The notes: generated by a model not told the origin, from the letters alone. Positions 34,409 through 48,060 are shown, counted from the stretch's first letter. The stretch is 64,000 nt of DNA from Onchidella celtica (GCA_963931925.1 OZ007580.1:9829001-9893000); one strand, 5' to 3'. A program made the numbers and translations.

Positions 34409-34932
34409 AAAACAAGAGCCACTGCACACCAGCTAATAGCAAACAACTGAATTTAATGAGAAACAAAGATTAATATTTGTGGTAAAAATCCAAATACATA
34501 GGCTAGATCTAGAGATATTTCAAGGCATTTTGCAACTTGATCAAAGAATAAGTCTAGTAAATTCAGGATGAGGACAAGAAAGAGTGGGAAGTCACGGAAT
34601 TGGAAAAGAAGAGGATGGGAAGGTTGATTATCAGATCTATTTTGATATTGATCACGCAGAGAGCATGCACTGATGGCACTTACATGCAGGTGACTGCACG
34701 ACCAGCAACTTGTGACTGCACCACCAGCAGGTGACCGCACAGACATGCAGTTGATGCTTACACTTGAAAAGTGTTCTGACCAGTACAGATTAACTGAGAG
34801 AGAATTTTAAGTGTTCACTGACAAGCCCGAAGTTCAGTGGTTAAACTGAGCCAGTCAGAAGCTCGCTGGACTTTGTTTACTTCTGGGCATTTACCATTTC
34901 CTGCCTCGTTACCTCACCTAGTGCTTTGACCA

Positions 34933-35000
34933 TAGATCTAGACTCTAGATCTAGATCTAGATCTAGACTCTAGATCTAGACTCTAGATTCTAGACTCTAG
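34933..35000. repeat. TAGATC/TAGACTC repeat cluster
   Basis: About 68 bp made of overlapping CTAGATCTAGA and CTAGACTCTAGA words, each self-complementary or nearly so. Single AGATCTAGATCT words recur elsewhere (for example 1121-1132 and 14416-14427), so it is a preferred local satellite word in this genome. Confidence 0.8.
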
Positions 35001-38000
35001 TTTTCTAGCAGCCATCGTAAAAACTGAAGCAAAAAGGACAACACTCGGGCGTTTTCTGTACGCAGTACCTAGATCTAGATCCGCCTTGACCTGACAGCTT
35101 CATTGATTGATGTGTCACCAGAATTCATTACCATACAGGCAATAACAGGCGTGTGGAACAGCAAATTGTCCTGCACATAGTGTTTTCGTACACGGAAGCG
35201 CGCTCGGACTTCTGCAGGACAGTAGCATAAAAAGTGGAACTGGAAATCGTTTGAGAAATTGCACCAGCGTTGCCCATGAAGATTTTTTAAAATCCCAAGA
35301 ATCTCGAATAAAAAATCCTGAGATGAATTTTTTTTAAATCTCAAGATTTTTTTTTTACTCTAACCCAGAATATACAGAGAGAGTGCTTAAATCTATAAAG
35401 TTACACTTTCGTAAAACATTGAACTTAAAAATTTTAATAAGCAATGCCAGTGATTTCTTCGTGAATCATTCTGCGCTTTTAAAAGATCCTCACCTACAAG
35501 GGAAAGTTAAAATCATCAAGCTTAATTCACCTTCTAAGTCATAAACTGCGATGTGAGGGTTGCTGGGGGCATTTTAGTGGAGTGCTATCGGTGCTTGGGA
35601 TAATCTAGCAACACATCCAATGACCTAATACTAGGTTATAGTTTCTTTGCTCAAGAAGACAGATCTCGGAGACTTTTTTAGAATGTTTTCCTCTGTCCTA
35701 TCTTTAGAGAAAAAAAAAAGACAAATACACAAAAGCCCGAAAAATCCCAATCCCAAGATCTTATAGATAAAATAAAAGAAAAGAAAAGAAAAGAAAGCCA
35801 AGGTCTCAAGCTGACGCCTCCCTCTCTACCCCCCCCCCCCTAATCCAAAAATCTTCCGAATTTTCATTGGCCCTTTGCAAAAATTTACGATAGCACGGAT
35901 CTATTCTCATTTATTCTCAAGAACGCCCACTCTGCCCCAACATTCACATGTTAGATAGTTGTTTCGTTTATAAGCCTACTAGTACTAAACGTCGTTGAAA
36001 GACATCACGTTGAAAAGCGATTGGCGTGTGAAGAATGTCTGATGTTATCATTTGTGCAAAACGAACTCCTCACATCAAGCACTGCATTAGGAAGTCTTCA
36101 TTACGAAACTGGCCTAAATATTCTAAACGTTTTTATATAATTTGCCTTTCATAATCTATAATTTCCGCGTGCTTTTTGCTCCAAAGGAGAGGGGGTGGGG
36201 GGGGGGGTGTTAAGGCTGACTTTCAAGAATGTGGGTTGATGCCGGTGTCATACTCAATGGTCGTCGTTGACCAATCGCTTGCAATCGTTTAACACCTAAA
36301 TCTAGATCTACTCCTACCGCATGAAGTTGCTGACTGCGAATTTCACTTGCCGTGATTTTAACAGCCATTACACGGGGGGTGGGGGGGGGGGGTAAATCGG
36401 GGGGTTAACTTGTCCTTGAAACAAAGATAAAAGGCGCCGATTACAGGGGTCATTGTTTTGACGTGAGCTTGTCCTTGGCATGGGTGACCCCATGGCATAA
36501 GCTAACCCTACCGGATAAATTACCCATAATCCTTACAATGCCGTCGTCCCTCACAAGATCATTTCAAACAGAACGGGAAGGAAATGTTGCAGTTTTCAGT
36601 TCTATGACTTTTTTTGGCAAAGGAAATCACGTGAATGATCTCGGGGACGGACCAATAATAATATTATCTAGGGTATCTCTTCCGCAAATTTATTAATAGA
36701 ACTCAGGTTACATCAGTCTCTGGTATATCCTCTCGCACACTCCTGTAATCTTTAGTGTTATTTTGAGGTCTGACGTAATTTCAACATTTACGTCATGTAG
36801 CCTACATGCTCGCGGCTCATGCAAAGCTGGTGTGATAGGCCATGGTCAGATGGAAAATGTAGCTACTCATTAAGTATTTTTGTAATTAGTGTTACGTTTA
36901 TTTATCTATACACTTCTGCATCGGCTTTTTGTGAATTTTGCTTCACTCCTCTCTCTTTCTCCAATATATTACTTTTTTTTTAATGTTAAAGGGTCGCTCT
37001 TGACTCACTTTTCAATATCAATATTTTTTCCAACTGCCTTGTATATATGAATAATATGCTGAATAATTTCAATGAGAAGCTTGCTGCCATTCCACGGTGT
37101 TATAGTAGCTGACCAGGACAAATATTTTAGTATTTGAAATGCCAGTCGGCCAAAATAACCATTTACTTGTTTAAAGCCCAGTATCTCCAATCACAGCGAT
37201 GCACGATATTAATGTAGTTGCCCACCCTCTGCGTACTTCTGCTGTGTCGTCATTGTGTCGTCATAATCCAGACTTGATTCAGTCCAACCCAATCGCCGTG
37301 ACGTGTTATTTCCGTGATAATATGCAATCACACTGGAAGTGGGCAGGTTATCATCACTATAATTAATCATGAGTGACTGGCTAACTAGTTCTTAGTCCGG
37401 AATCACGCAGTTGTTGAAATGAGGCCACGACAGACAGACTCCCTGTGTGATTCACACAATGTCAGAGTGGAAGAAAGGTGTGGGATTATCTGTAGTTACG
37501 CTTCTATTCCCTGACGCCCGCCGACACGTTTAAAAGAATCCAGAAATTGTGTTCATGGGCAGCACAGAACACGTGTCGTTACCAAAACTTTGTTTATTTA
37601 GATCAATAAATAATTCATTTTTGTTTAATTATTATTGCGTATCATCAATTGTCATGTCACCGACCTCAAAACATGACTATCGCTATCGTGATCTTGATCT
37701 AGAAATTGAAATAAATCAATCTCCAAGTGAGCTCTGTGGAGAAACATTCATAAATAGCTGTTATAAATGGTAATTGTTCTAGAAGATGTCAGAAGTTAAA
37801 GGCTAAAACAACTAATGAAAGAATCCACTCTTCCTCTGAAGATCGGCATCTGCCTCTCTCCACCTGAGGAGTTTCTTACCACTGGCAATTTCCAGCTGAC
37901 GAGAGTAACTAAGTGAAAATGAATTCATTTCAGTCAAACGATTTCCTGTTGCCCTTACCTCGTATGACACTAAATTTTATAGCTTCCTGTTTCGATACTG

Positions 38001-39082
38001 GAGATGGTTTTCCTGTTGTCTTCATCATTGTCTCGAAGGAAGAGGAAAAAAGAGACGACAAAAAGGAGGATGGGGTGCGGGCTGGAGGGGGTGGGGGGGG
38101 GGGGGGTCAGGGAAGAACTTATTCTGTTTTTGCTGCTAATTTTTCTAAGGTGAAGACATAATTATATATATCATTTATCTTTTCTTTTTCTTCCACCAAT
38201 TAAGGTCATGTAAGCAACATTTTTTTTGTACAGTGCATTATGAATGATTGCGCAAGACAGGCGTTCAACTAAAGCAGGGGGTTACAAAAAAAAGGCCTAT
38301 TTTCTTTTTATGGTACATGGTACGCATGGGACGACGCAATAAAACTGGTAATGGAAGATGGAGTTAAGCTGTGACATTTCAATATATACATTATATCACA
38401 GTTACATTATGTAAATACGCTGAATGACCAAGAAAGCCTTGCTGGAATGTGATAGTTTATTACCACTCAATGTATGACTTAACCAGGCAAACTTCATTCA
38501 TGCCAGGCAATAATTATGTATATGACGCGTCCCAACAATCTCATGATAAAGCCCAGTAAATACATCTATTATATATTTCAGTAACTTGCAACCTTTGGCG
38601 TGACTAACTGACCAAACTATACACTCTTCAGGCCTTAAATCTGGCAGGAAGGTGGCAATTAAGATAAGGAAGATGATGGCTATGATTAAAAGTTGTTTAC
38701 TTCAAGCATGTATTAAAAAAAAATAACAATGTTTATTGCTATGTAACATCTGTATATTTGCATGTTTGTTTCGTAATAATACATAATATAGTACCGTGCA
38801 TGTCATAAAAAGTCGTATCAAGTATTCAGTTTGGTGCGTAATGTTGTGGTGCGCATGAGTTCTGAAGCAAGACTGCAGTTTATTACTTTTATTATACTGG
38901 GGGGGGGGGGGGATTGTTTATTCTGGGCAATGCCCGGTAGGTCATCTAGTTTACACAATTTGCCACTTTGTATTTAACCAAACTAACGAATTTCGTTACA
39001 TTCAATGTGTAAGAATAACCATTAGTATACCTTTTTATTTCTCTTGGAATGCGGTACATGCATTTCCCTCAAGGACATGCGA
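35001..39082. other. Non-coding stretch, no gene seen
   Basis: C/G-tracts near 35829, 36196, 36375, 38094 and 38900 and motif-free frames only. Confidence 0.5.
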
Positions 39083-39554
39083 CAGTGGTTCTCAATGTGG
39101 GCGATATCGCCCCTCCCCTCCCCCATCGGGGCGAGTTTGATTTCCAGAGGGGCGAAAATGAAGAAAAGGGCGTCAAGGGGGGCCAAAATGATGAAAGGAG
39201 AGCGAGTTTTTCTAGGGGAGGGGGCGAATTATGAATGGAGGACCATTTGGGGGCAAATTCAGGGGAGCCACTGACTTGTTCAGCACGCATAGATGAGTGT
39301 TATAAACAGAGAAGGTCTATTTTATTTTAGTACATCTGATAAAGAACGCTTATAATGAATAGTCAATACGCCCATTGTCATCATTAATAAGGTTTTGAAA
39401 AAAAACTTGACATCATAATATGTGAGTAGCCTGTTCTCTTGTGAAATGTATCTGATGAGTTTGAATAGGGATTTGGGGTTGGGGGGAGGGGAGGCTAAAA
39501 AAGAAAATTTGGAGACTAAGGTGGCGATTGTCTAAAAAAGGTCGAGAACCACTG
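39083..39554. mobile_element. Charlie-like hAT remnant
   Basis: The ends CAGTGGTTCTCAA and the complement CAGTGGTTCTCGA are the classic terminal repeats of the Charlie group of hAT transposons. The 472-bp interior is G-rich, with repeats of GGGGCGAA and GGGGCCAAAATG, and no transposase. The 8-bp flanks (ACATGCGA, GGGCAGGA) do not match, so the copy is old. Confidence 0.7.
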
Positions 39555-41280
39555 GGGCAGGAGATTAGGCTACCCGACAGTGCCGACACGTTCCATTGGC
39601 CATGATGCCTGAGAGTCAAGATGAGAGATTGGCCTTCCGGGCGCTCCGGACATTCCGTCCTGGTGACCTTACAGGACGCAGGCTGAGGCTTTGTTGTTAA
39701 CCCATTGTAAACGATCTGTAAGGATGCAAGTCCGACGTTCTTTTCACCTTAGCGACGGAGGGGTTCAGAAGTTTATTAAATGAAATGTATTAGCTGATGC
39801 AACACTTGGTTATTGTTTGGCCTATCTTACGTTGCTGTTAAAACTCTAAATCTATACATGTTTACTTGTTTATCCATCGCAATTCTGAGCGACACACACA
39901 TTACAATGGCTGAAGAAGCAGTGTTGCCAGACTACACAAATAAAATAGTGGATCCTTCCTCCCCCACCCCCATCTCGCCCCGCTCCCAGACAACCACACA
40001 GTGTGCTCTGTGTGCCATTGCTTAGATCTCATGTCATACTTGGCTTTAAATAAACCAATATTTAATTCTTACTGTGATCCTTAAACTTTAACGTCGAAAA
40101 AAACAAAAACAACTACGTATAGAAAACTACTGTAATCCTCCTTCTGTTTTCGATTGATAAAGTCCCCGTGGAAATAAATGAGCTAAGGTTATTGGCTAAA
40201 GACAACTTTGCCCCTTGGCAAATCCTTGATAAATGCAACTGTGTATCCAAATTTAGCATAGCTTTCTAAACCATTTTGTCTTAACTTAAATGTATTTTCT
40301 CAATTAAACTGCAAGAATATGAAAGGAGGTTACTTCATAATCTCATATTAAAATCGGTAACAGGCGACTTGCACGTATACAAGGAGTTTTACCGACATGT
40401 ATACGACATTGAAAACAAGACGCCATGAACCTAAGTAATTTACGTCATCATTTGGGGCCTATTGAACAGCAAACACGTTTCAGCCCCGACATTTCACCAT
40501 TTCTCACTAATCAAACTTTAGTTGCTCTTGGATATTCGTGATATCTTCCAATCAAACTTCATGATGATTTTTCACTCTCACGTATTGGAAAAACTCGTGT
40601 TTTCGCAACTCACCACTCACCTGTTACGAAGGTTATGATGCGAGATCTATCTCTTTGTATAATCTTGCACTTTAAATGAGGAAGTATCTTTTAGTTAAGA
40701 CGAAATGATTTAGAAGGTCCATGTCAAATTTGGATTTAGGGATTTACCAAGGGGTGAAATTGTCTTGAAAAAAAAAAAAAAGTGTATTTATTTCCACATG
40801 AACCAGAGACGGCAAGGGGACCAACGTAAGATAGAAGGGACATAACTCAGCCTTCTATGTGTTGCCACATTCAGTCTTCCACGGGTTGTCGCCATTGAAT
40901 CCTAAAAATAGACTCCAGCGCTTTACCATGTCATTTCATATTATATTGCAGGTTGAAACAGACATCTATATTAACGTATTGTTAATAGACATTTCGATGT
41001 CTAAGTAAAGTATCGAATTATAAGAAGTGCTGTGAAGTCTATGTCTGGTTTCAGGTTTGAACTATAGTAATAATAAACATATTATGCTGAAAGTTTCGAG
41101 TCTGTGCTCGACTACTGTCGGATCTAGTGGCATTAAAACTATGATACTAAGGCAAGGCAAGCACAATGTACGACTTTATGCACTAAGTCAGCTGTACCGA
41201 CACAATTAAAAATTTATGCGGAATTGTGAATAGCATGGTAGAAAATTCTGGCACATTTATTTTCACACGCTGCACAATTT
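39555..41280. other. Upstream flank of NCBP2, no gene seen
   Basis: I see no supported gene. This stretch should hold the distal NCBP2 promoter. Confidence 0.5.
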
Positions 41281-41294
41281 ACTTCCGGTTCCGG
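41281..41294 (+). promoter_or_regulatory. Paired ETS-type sites in the NCBP2 promoter
   Basis: ACTTCCGG followed directly by TTCCGG lies 66-79 bp upstream of the NCBP2 start codon. ETS/GABP sites close to the start site are usual for TATA-less housekeeping promoters, and no TATA box is visible nearby. Confidence 0.5.
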
Positions 41295-41359
41295 CATAAA
41301 CACATTTCGAGGAAGGCGAACGAAGAGTGTCTTTGCCAATTTCCAAATTTTATGGAAAT

Positions 41360-41425
41360 ATGAGTAAACGAAAAATTCCGTCAGGTTCTGTTGGCCTGAG
41401 CCAGTACCGCGATCAGCATTTCAGA
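41360..41425 (+). CDS. NCBP2: NCBP2 coding exon 1
   Basis: 22 codons ending QYRDQHFR, followed by a GTGAGT donor at 41426. Phase 0. Confidence 0.93.
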
Positions 41426-44400
41426 GTGAGTCTGTCTTCTAGTAAGATTGAATACTTTCGCAAAGATGATTTTTTTTTTTCTGGTTTCTTCATTTAGACC
41501 AACAATCTAAATTCTAATCTACGTTTAGATTTACGTTCTCTTGTTATTATGTTTCACTTTCTAGACCATTGTTATCAGCAAGGCCTCTCCGGCCTCCCAA
41601 ACTTTAAGGAAGTGCATTTGAACAAGCAAAGGCCTTTTTTTGTTATGGCATGCAACCTCGAACATTTAGCAGTCATAGGGAAGATTATGATATGAAGGCA
41701 GGAAAAGCAGGGCCAGACCGAGAAAAACTTTCACTGAAGAAAGTCTTAATTCATGGACAACAAATAAACGTCACAACAACTCCTTCTTGAGGTTGGCTGA
41801 TGACAGATCAGAGTGGAGAGCCATGATCACCAGTGTCTGTTCCAGACAGGCAACTGATGATGATGATGATGATGCAGTGAACTTCACTCTTTTCTTTGCC
41901 CACTTATTCACATAGGCTAACTCTTTTTTTCCAGGGCACCAGGCAAGAACAAGAACAGTTGCTCCTGCAGAGCACTACTTTGTATATTGGAAATCTGTCT
42001 TTCTACACCAGTGAAGGACAGATCCATGAATTGTTTGGTCGTGCTGGAGATGTTAAGAGAATCATCATGGGCCTGGACAAGGTTCAGAAAACACCTTGTG
42101 GTTTCTGTTTTGTAGAGTATCCTTTTTGAGTCTCTGAATGCTGGGCCTCTTCTATGGTATGCCATTATGTGAAAAGACAGTAGTCAACTTTATCAGTGGC
42201 ACCCCAATTATGGTGTTCCCTGAGTCCAAGTGTAGTGAAAGGGTGATTTAAGGAAAGAGTTTATCAGTACAACATTGTAGATAAGATATTGCTGTTCTTC
42301 CTGATAATCTTAAGTCTCGACAGTGTCATTTACCTGTGCTTACATGTTTCTGGTCTTTTAACCATCACGCTGCACGAGATGTCGAAATACGGCGTTGACT
42401 TTTCCCAGATCCAACTGGCCATGCAACCCGGAAGCCGTATTTTCGCATCCATCAGGTCGTTGTACTCTTTGAGACGCAACCCCCGTCTTAATGCTCACTG
42501 TATCTCTTCTAAATCAAAGACATTGTGACAATGACATTTGAGCCAGTAAACCACTAGTTGGGCTCACAAAGACTAAGCTTTCAAAGGCTCTCCCCACACT
42601 ATCAAGATTCAAAAGGTGTAACATGTGAACTGTTGCTCAACAAATTTGCAATATTATTTCATTTTCTCACAAGCTGACCATCATCTAGAGTTGTCTGTAT
42701 CTTAGAACCAATCAGAAACAAGCTGTGAAATGACCTTTGCCGCATTTGCCCCAAACGCCCATTTTGGTGCATTAGTATGTGCTAATTTGGATGAAACCAT
42801 TTGTATAGTTCTCGGGGGGCATGGTCAGTTTATAGTTATTATGCTTTGTTTTCACAAAAATTACAGCTGTCAGTTTGGTATGTATGTCAGATCATTGGTT
42901 AGAGGCAGAGACAAAGGTTGCACTGGTTAATTCATTGTCATTACAAGCGTGATAACGCATAGCAGCGGATGTTTTCATACCAATCAAATACAAACCAAAC
43001 CACGTGGACAGCGATAGTGTAGTTATCGCACATCGGCAAAGGTCAGTGCAACCCAGATAGGATTCCCCTTGAGTAAGGTCACTGACCAGTCAGAGGGCTT
43101 TATGGGTGGCGCGCAGGTTGTGGGTCAAAACTGGGCTAAGACAGTAGCCTTGTAGGGTTCAGTTTAAACTGATTCAGGGATGTAAATCTTCCGAGAATCC
43201 TCGGAAATCCGAGAATTTCTTTCTGATTCCGATTTCCGAGAGAACCATTCCGAGAGTATCGGAGTCCCCATTTTTAATTTTTAATGAATAGACGAGAGCG
43301 AAATTCTGTTCCATGCGTTGATTCATTTCCATAGCTACCGCTAACAGCGCCGGACCTAGCGATTCAACGGGCGCAACCGTAAGCTCTACCTTACCGTGTT
43401 CTGCCATACTGCGTATGCCCGAACTCGCAATAACTTTCGTCCCCCCCGTTGCGGCCCCGCTCAACTAGGCATTAGTAATGTTGCATAATAAGTTGTCACG
43501 GCATACAGTGATACACCTATGCCCGTGTCCGCGCGCTTCGGCCGTTCATACGAGCTCGAGTAGGTAAGCACGTGTAGGTCACACATTATTGATTTTTATT
43601 GTATCGTAAAGATGGCGGTCATTGAGTAAGAAAAGTGGACACATTTTGTGAAGGGGTTTCATTTTATTTCGCTGTTGTGTTTTTAAAAATTTTTTTACAT
43701 AGCTTACAATCATCTTTGGCGGTGGTAACTCCCGGTAGATCTAGGTCGGCAGACTTTTAGAATCTTCGAACGTAATTGACGATCACGGATTATGGCTTGA
43801 TCTAGCCAAAGGCATTACGTGTTTCAGCGACGTTAGAAAGATTTATGTTCCATAGCATATTTCGTTTCATATGATTGTGGTTGTTTCGTCATGTGTCCCG
43901 AGCATGTTCATAGGGTTTTAAAGGAGGCGCACATTTTCATGTTTTTAATGTATGCAATTTTTGTGAAATCTGACGAGACTCTAGTCATAGGCCAAGTCTA
44001 CTGTCTGGCCTAGTGAAGATTCGCACGTCATTTCAACTTTCAAATCTTGTCAGTCTCGTGCCTTGGAACAACCGATTTTGTTACACATACGCTTCTTCAA
44101 ATTGCTGGATTTCTCAAAGAATTATTTAGATCTATATCGTTTTAATTTTTTGACTCTATAAAGATATATAGAAATATTGAGTGTGGTGGCTGATCTTTGC
44201 TTTAAAAATTAATATAGGTCTACTCTAGATCCAAATCTTCTGTAACCGGTCTGTTTTTGAAAAGTTCATCAAGTGACAGAATGTTGTGATCAAGGAGCAA
44301 GTGCTGGCTTGTGATACACAGAATAGATCTATATTGGTCTAGAAATATTGATCTTTTTTTAGATTATGTAGATATTATGTAGATCTATACTTTGCCAGTG

Positions 44401-46243
44401 AGATCATGGACTTAATAATCAAAGCCCAAAAGGTATGTTACTTTAAATATTTGATGTAAAACTGTAAAGTTAAGTTTATTAGGTTGTTCTGTGTTATGTT
44501 TTCCATCATAGTTGACTAAAGTTAGACAAATAGCCTGCGCGCCGCAGTGTCAGAACTTGTTTCAAAGAACGCCGCGTTGGTTTCAGAGAATTTTTCAGGA
44601 GGCCATTTACATCCCTGTTTATTTTGAAATTGAGAAATGTTCTTTAACTGGAAAACCAGATATTATACAAGGCCTGATGCTGAAAATGCAATGCGTTATG
44701 TCAATGGAACTCGACTAGATGACAGAATTATCCGTACTGATTGGGATACAGGCTTTAAGGAGGGCCGTCAGTTCGGACGAGGAAAAACTGGAGGCCAGGT
44801 TAGTTTATTTATTTTATTGTGATGCAGATTTATTAATTCTATCTGCTGCTTTTTGTCAAATGGCATTTTGCAGTTTGCAGTATAGTGCAGTCCAAATATC
44901 TTGACATCAGTGGGACAAAAATGAAGTTGAAAGTCAAAATACTCAAATGGCAGATTGATGGTGGAAGAGAACAAACCAAAAATTGGGGAGGGGGGGGGGG
45001 GAGATCAAACATCACCATTATGGGAAAGTGTCCATAAAATAACACAGTTATGTCCCTCTTTCTTCTAATCATCAGCACAGTGTCACTCGTTCCTCTAATA
45101 TCGTTGTGTGGAGCAGTTGCGTGGCAAACATTTGCCGATTTCGGCCTGTGGCGATACATCAGATGTGCAGTGCTTTCTTATTTCTTTTTAACCTCGACCT
45201 GACTGTTTCTTCAGATGAAGTGATGTACCGATACACACACGGTTTGGCAGTTAACCAAGAGATCTAGGTCAAGGCCTAGTATCAATGGCGCACAAATGTT
45301 TTGTGAAAAAAAAAAAGTACCCCCAGTTTGTAGTACTCTGTACTTTTACAGCCTTGTGCTTATGCATGGCACACCACACTCGCGTGGCAAGTTGAGTAAA
45401 AAGTCGAATCCAAGAGTCATGCTCTTTGTCCACCCACCCTCCCTGCCAGCACCGCAAAAAGAAATAGAAAGGTCTTACATGTGGGGAGCTGCATAGGCAT
45501 TTTCGGCAGCATAGTAGTAGATCTAGTGCACTTATTGTGCTCTGGTTGGGGAGAAATGTGTCGATATAAAAGAGGAAAGAATGGAATAACCTGTCGAATT
45601 ATGGGGAAATGTTTAGTAGCATTAAAGAAGGAACAGGGTGGGACTTCAAAATTGTGTCAAATTACCGAGAATGTCGACAAAAGCGGACTGGATTGCAGTT
45701 TCAAAACTATTCCTTATGGAGATAATAATATGGATGGAGTACGTGCATTGTAGTTTCTCAATCTTATTTCTTTTTTCAGAGGAGTCTTTGTTGATCTTAT
45801 TTATACGAATCTGAAAGCTGAAAACTAACCCAAAGCAAGATAATGAGCAAAAACGTGAAAGGTGCAAAGTGCAAGTGCCCCGCTAAACCCAAACCCAAAA
45901 CTCTAAAAAGAAAGAGGAGTCTCTGTGCTTTGTCATGCTGTGACCCATGAGGACATGATATAAAAATCAATTTATAGGGGTGCATGTTGGCTTTATGGAC
46001 TAGCAGCAAGTTTCAGGTACAAGATTAATTACTTGTTTTTCAGTTTGTTTTGTTAATTTTGTCTCTTTTTGATCAGCAGGGGAAATGAAACATGATGCTT
46101 TCTCGTCTGATCTCTGATTAATGAAATTTGTTTTTGTTGTCTTGCAGGTGAGAGATGAATACCGTACAGACTTTGATGAAGCCAGAGGTGGCTATGGGAA
46201 ATTGTTGGCCAACAAGATCAGAAGAACATCAGATGTTTCATGA
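41360..46243 (+). CDS. NCBP2: Nuclear cap-binding protein subunit 2 (CBP20), four coding exons
   Basis: This is the cap-binding subunit of the nuclear cap-binding complex. With CBP80 it binds the m7G cap of new transcripts in the nucleus and supports splicing, 3' processing and RNA export. Exons 41360-41425, 41935-42116, 44660-44798 and 46148-46243 join in phase to 160 residues; the human protein has 156. One RRM is present: RNP2 LYIGNL at 38-43 and an RNP1-type CGFCFVEY near 76-83. The two tyrosines that stack on the cap (human Tyr20 and Tyr43) correspond to Tyr16 in SQYRD and Tyr39. The C-terminal GFKEGRQ-GRG-GGQVRDEYR cap-contacting tail is kept. The start is the second ATG; the first (41352) meets a stop after two codons. 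Splice sites are strong and intron 2 is U12-type. Confidence 0.96.
41935..42116 (+). CDS. NCBP2: NCBP2 coding exon 2 (most of the RRM)
   Basis: It begins after a TTTTTTTCCAG acceptor, encodes RNP2 and most of RNP1, and ends two bases into a Glu codon just before GTATCCTTT. Confidence 0.95.
42117..44659 (+). other. U12-type (minor spliceosome) intron of NCBP2
   Basis: The donor is GTATCCTTTTT, an exact fit to the U12 5' splice consensus. TTCTTTAAC ends at 44648, 11 bases before the AG at 44658-44659, matching the U12 branch site and its short spacing. Splicing here restores the conserved [15 protein letters not shown] reading. There is no usual pyrimidine tract. A diverged sequence starting CAGGGATGTAAATC near 43176 may be a hAT fragment inside it. 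Confidence 0.9.
44660..44798 (+). CDS. NCBP2: NCBP2 coding exon 3
   Basis: It begins with the last base of the split Glu codon, encodes the end of the RRM and the basic Gly/Arg-rich cap-contacting segment, and ends at a GTTAGT donor. Confidence 0.95.
46148..46243 (+). CDS. NCBP2: NCBP2 coding exon 4 and stop
   Basis: After TCTTGCAG it encodes [18 protein letters not shown] and ends in TGA 46241-46243. The last dozen residues are not conserved and extend slightly beyond the human end. Confidence 0.94.
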   Translation: MRDEYRTDFDEARGGYGKLLANKIRRTSDVS

Positions 46244-48060
46244 CGGCAGATACTGCAGTCTCAGTCTGTCATTGCTTCATTGATTTTAAACCTTTCTTAT
46301 TTCTCTATTGGTAAATGTCCACTCAGTGTTGCTTATAAATGTGAAGCCGAAAGTATAAATCTGTTCAGATTTATCAGTGAAAGTGTTAGGTATTACCAGT
46401 TTGTTTGAAGATTTCCTTGTGTTAAAACAGGGAACGGGATTGGTGGCAGAAGTGAAGTATGGTGTACATGGAAAACATTTGATGGAGCCTTTTTGGTTTT
46501 CAGATCAATCTTTAATTGACTCAGAATCAGAATTTAGGGCTTGAAAGTAATTGTATTAATGAAACTTGTCTTATAACTGAATTTGGTCGGGACAATGAAT
46601 TTGAGTAACTACAGTTGAGCATGCAAAAGTAGAACACTGGCAAGTTGAAATCACAGATCCCATGAACAAAGACCTCCCTCCCATATTTATTTGTCAAGAG
46701 TCTTAGTAGTTATTTCATGCGAACCTCAAACTGACTTGGATTAGTCGAACTGGTTTTCCTGCTGCGAGCATCATCCAGGTAGTATAGAAGTAGGGAAAAA
46801 ATGAAGTTGACACCAGAAACCTAGCCAAACCACTCAAAGGCGCAGCATAACCTAGTGGTGCCTCCGCCCCCCCTAAAAACAACAATTAAAACACCTGAGA
46901 TGGCTGATTCAGGCAGGAATAGCCCCCCTTTTTTTTGTGTTTGTTCCATGTTCATGCGGTAATAGAAAAAAAAAAAAAGCTGCGATATGAATAATTGCAA
47001 AGTCGAATAGAGAAAAATAGTGAGTTGCGCCAACCCTTCAGCTATATTTATTTTCTGTATTTGACTTGACTTAGAAACTGTCTTCTTACCAAAGCACTTC
47101 CAAAAGAGGGGAAAAAACGCATTCAGGCGCGTTATATCTAAGGCCCTGTGCCGCTGTGCGAATGCAATACATGTATATCAACTTTACATTACTGTTGCCA
47201 CACGACCATGCTTTGTCTAGCGTCACTTTAATTTGCTTCTCTCTTTCGACTGATCAAGGAAAAGGGGGGGAGGGGATTAAAGGAGGCAATCCATGGTACA
47301 TGTTGACAGCTGTATTATTTTCCTTGAATATACAACAGTAATACTTCATGATTAATGCTTCACGCATGCCTCAAAATTTGGCAGATTCGAACCAGATGAA
47401 GCTACCCTGAAGAATTCAAGTTTTCCATGCTCGACTGTAGTTTTTTTATTTGCTGTACTGATGAGGTAATTTGCCCGCACATTTTTTTGTTTTTCGAGTA
47501 TGTAAGATTCATGAATGTGTATTCAGAAGAAATTTAGCAAGTTTCGACCAATGTTTAAAATATCTTGTAATTGTTAGATAATGTAAAGTTTTAGAAAAGG
47601 AAATTTCCGCTGAATGGTGTCCCTGAAAATTGTGAAACTTTGGCCACAGTAACCCAGATATAAAAATGTGTTGGAATTGCAGCTTGCGCACGCTGCTTAC
47701 ATTGTTCAGGCCCTTTTTTTATATCAATGTACAAAAAAAAATATGGAGAGAATCTCGGCTGCCTCAAGTGAAAATCCATTTTAAAAATTTTTTGATAAGG
47801 TTGAATTTCATCACTGCAACTGAAAATTAGTCAAATCATCTTATTATAAAAAAAAATAGTAGCGGGAGTAATTCGTTGTAGTGCAACTTTAGCCCCTTTT
47901 TTGCTCGACCCCACAACCTAAATGACAGTTTCAAATATTGTAAAATTAATTTTATGAAGTGTCAACCAATCCAGCCCAATCGCTTTTGAATCGGCTGCTT
48001 TTGATTCAAGTGTCATGTATTTTAAATAAAAAGTTGTAAAAATGTAAAATACAATGATCT
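46244..48060 (+). other. Probable NCBP2 3' untranslated region
   Basis: No coding frame is supported. It would end at the AATAAA at 48027-48032 if that is the used signal. Confidence 0.4.
48027..48032 (+). terminator. Candidate NCBP2 polyadenylation signal
   Basis: AATAAA followed within 40 bp by a T/G-containing stretch, about 1.8 kb after the stop. Other AATAAA signals lie further downstream (near 49639, 50002 and 50694), so the true end is uncertain. Confidence 0.35.

Noticed and set aside
42112-42117. GTAGAG as the NCBP2 exon 2 donor
   Set aside because: It would delete the conserved Val-Glu and break the join to exon 3; the U12 donor at 42117 restores the conserved frame exactly.
43174-43464. 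96-residue minus-strand ORF in NCBP2 intron 2
   Set aside because: No motif; it overlaps a diverged sequence starting CAGGGATGTAAATC that may be a hAT fragment, but no matching second end was found.
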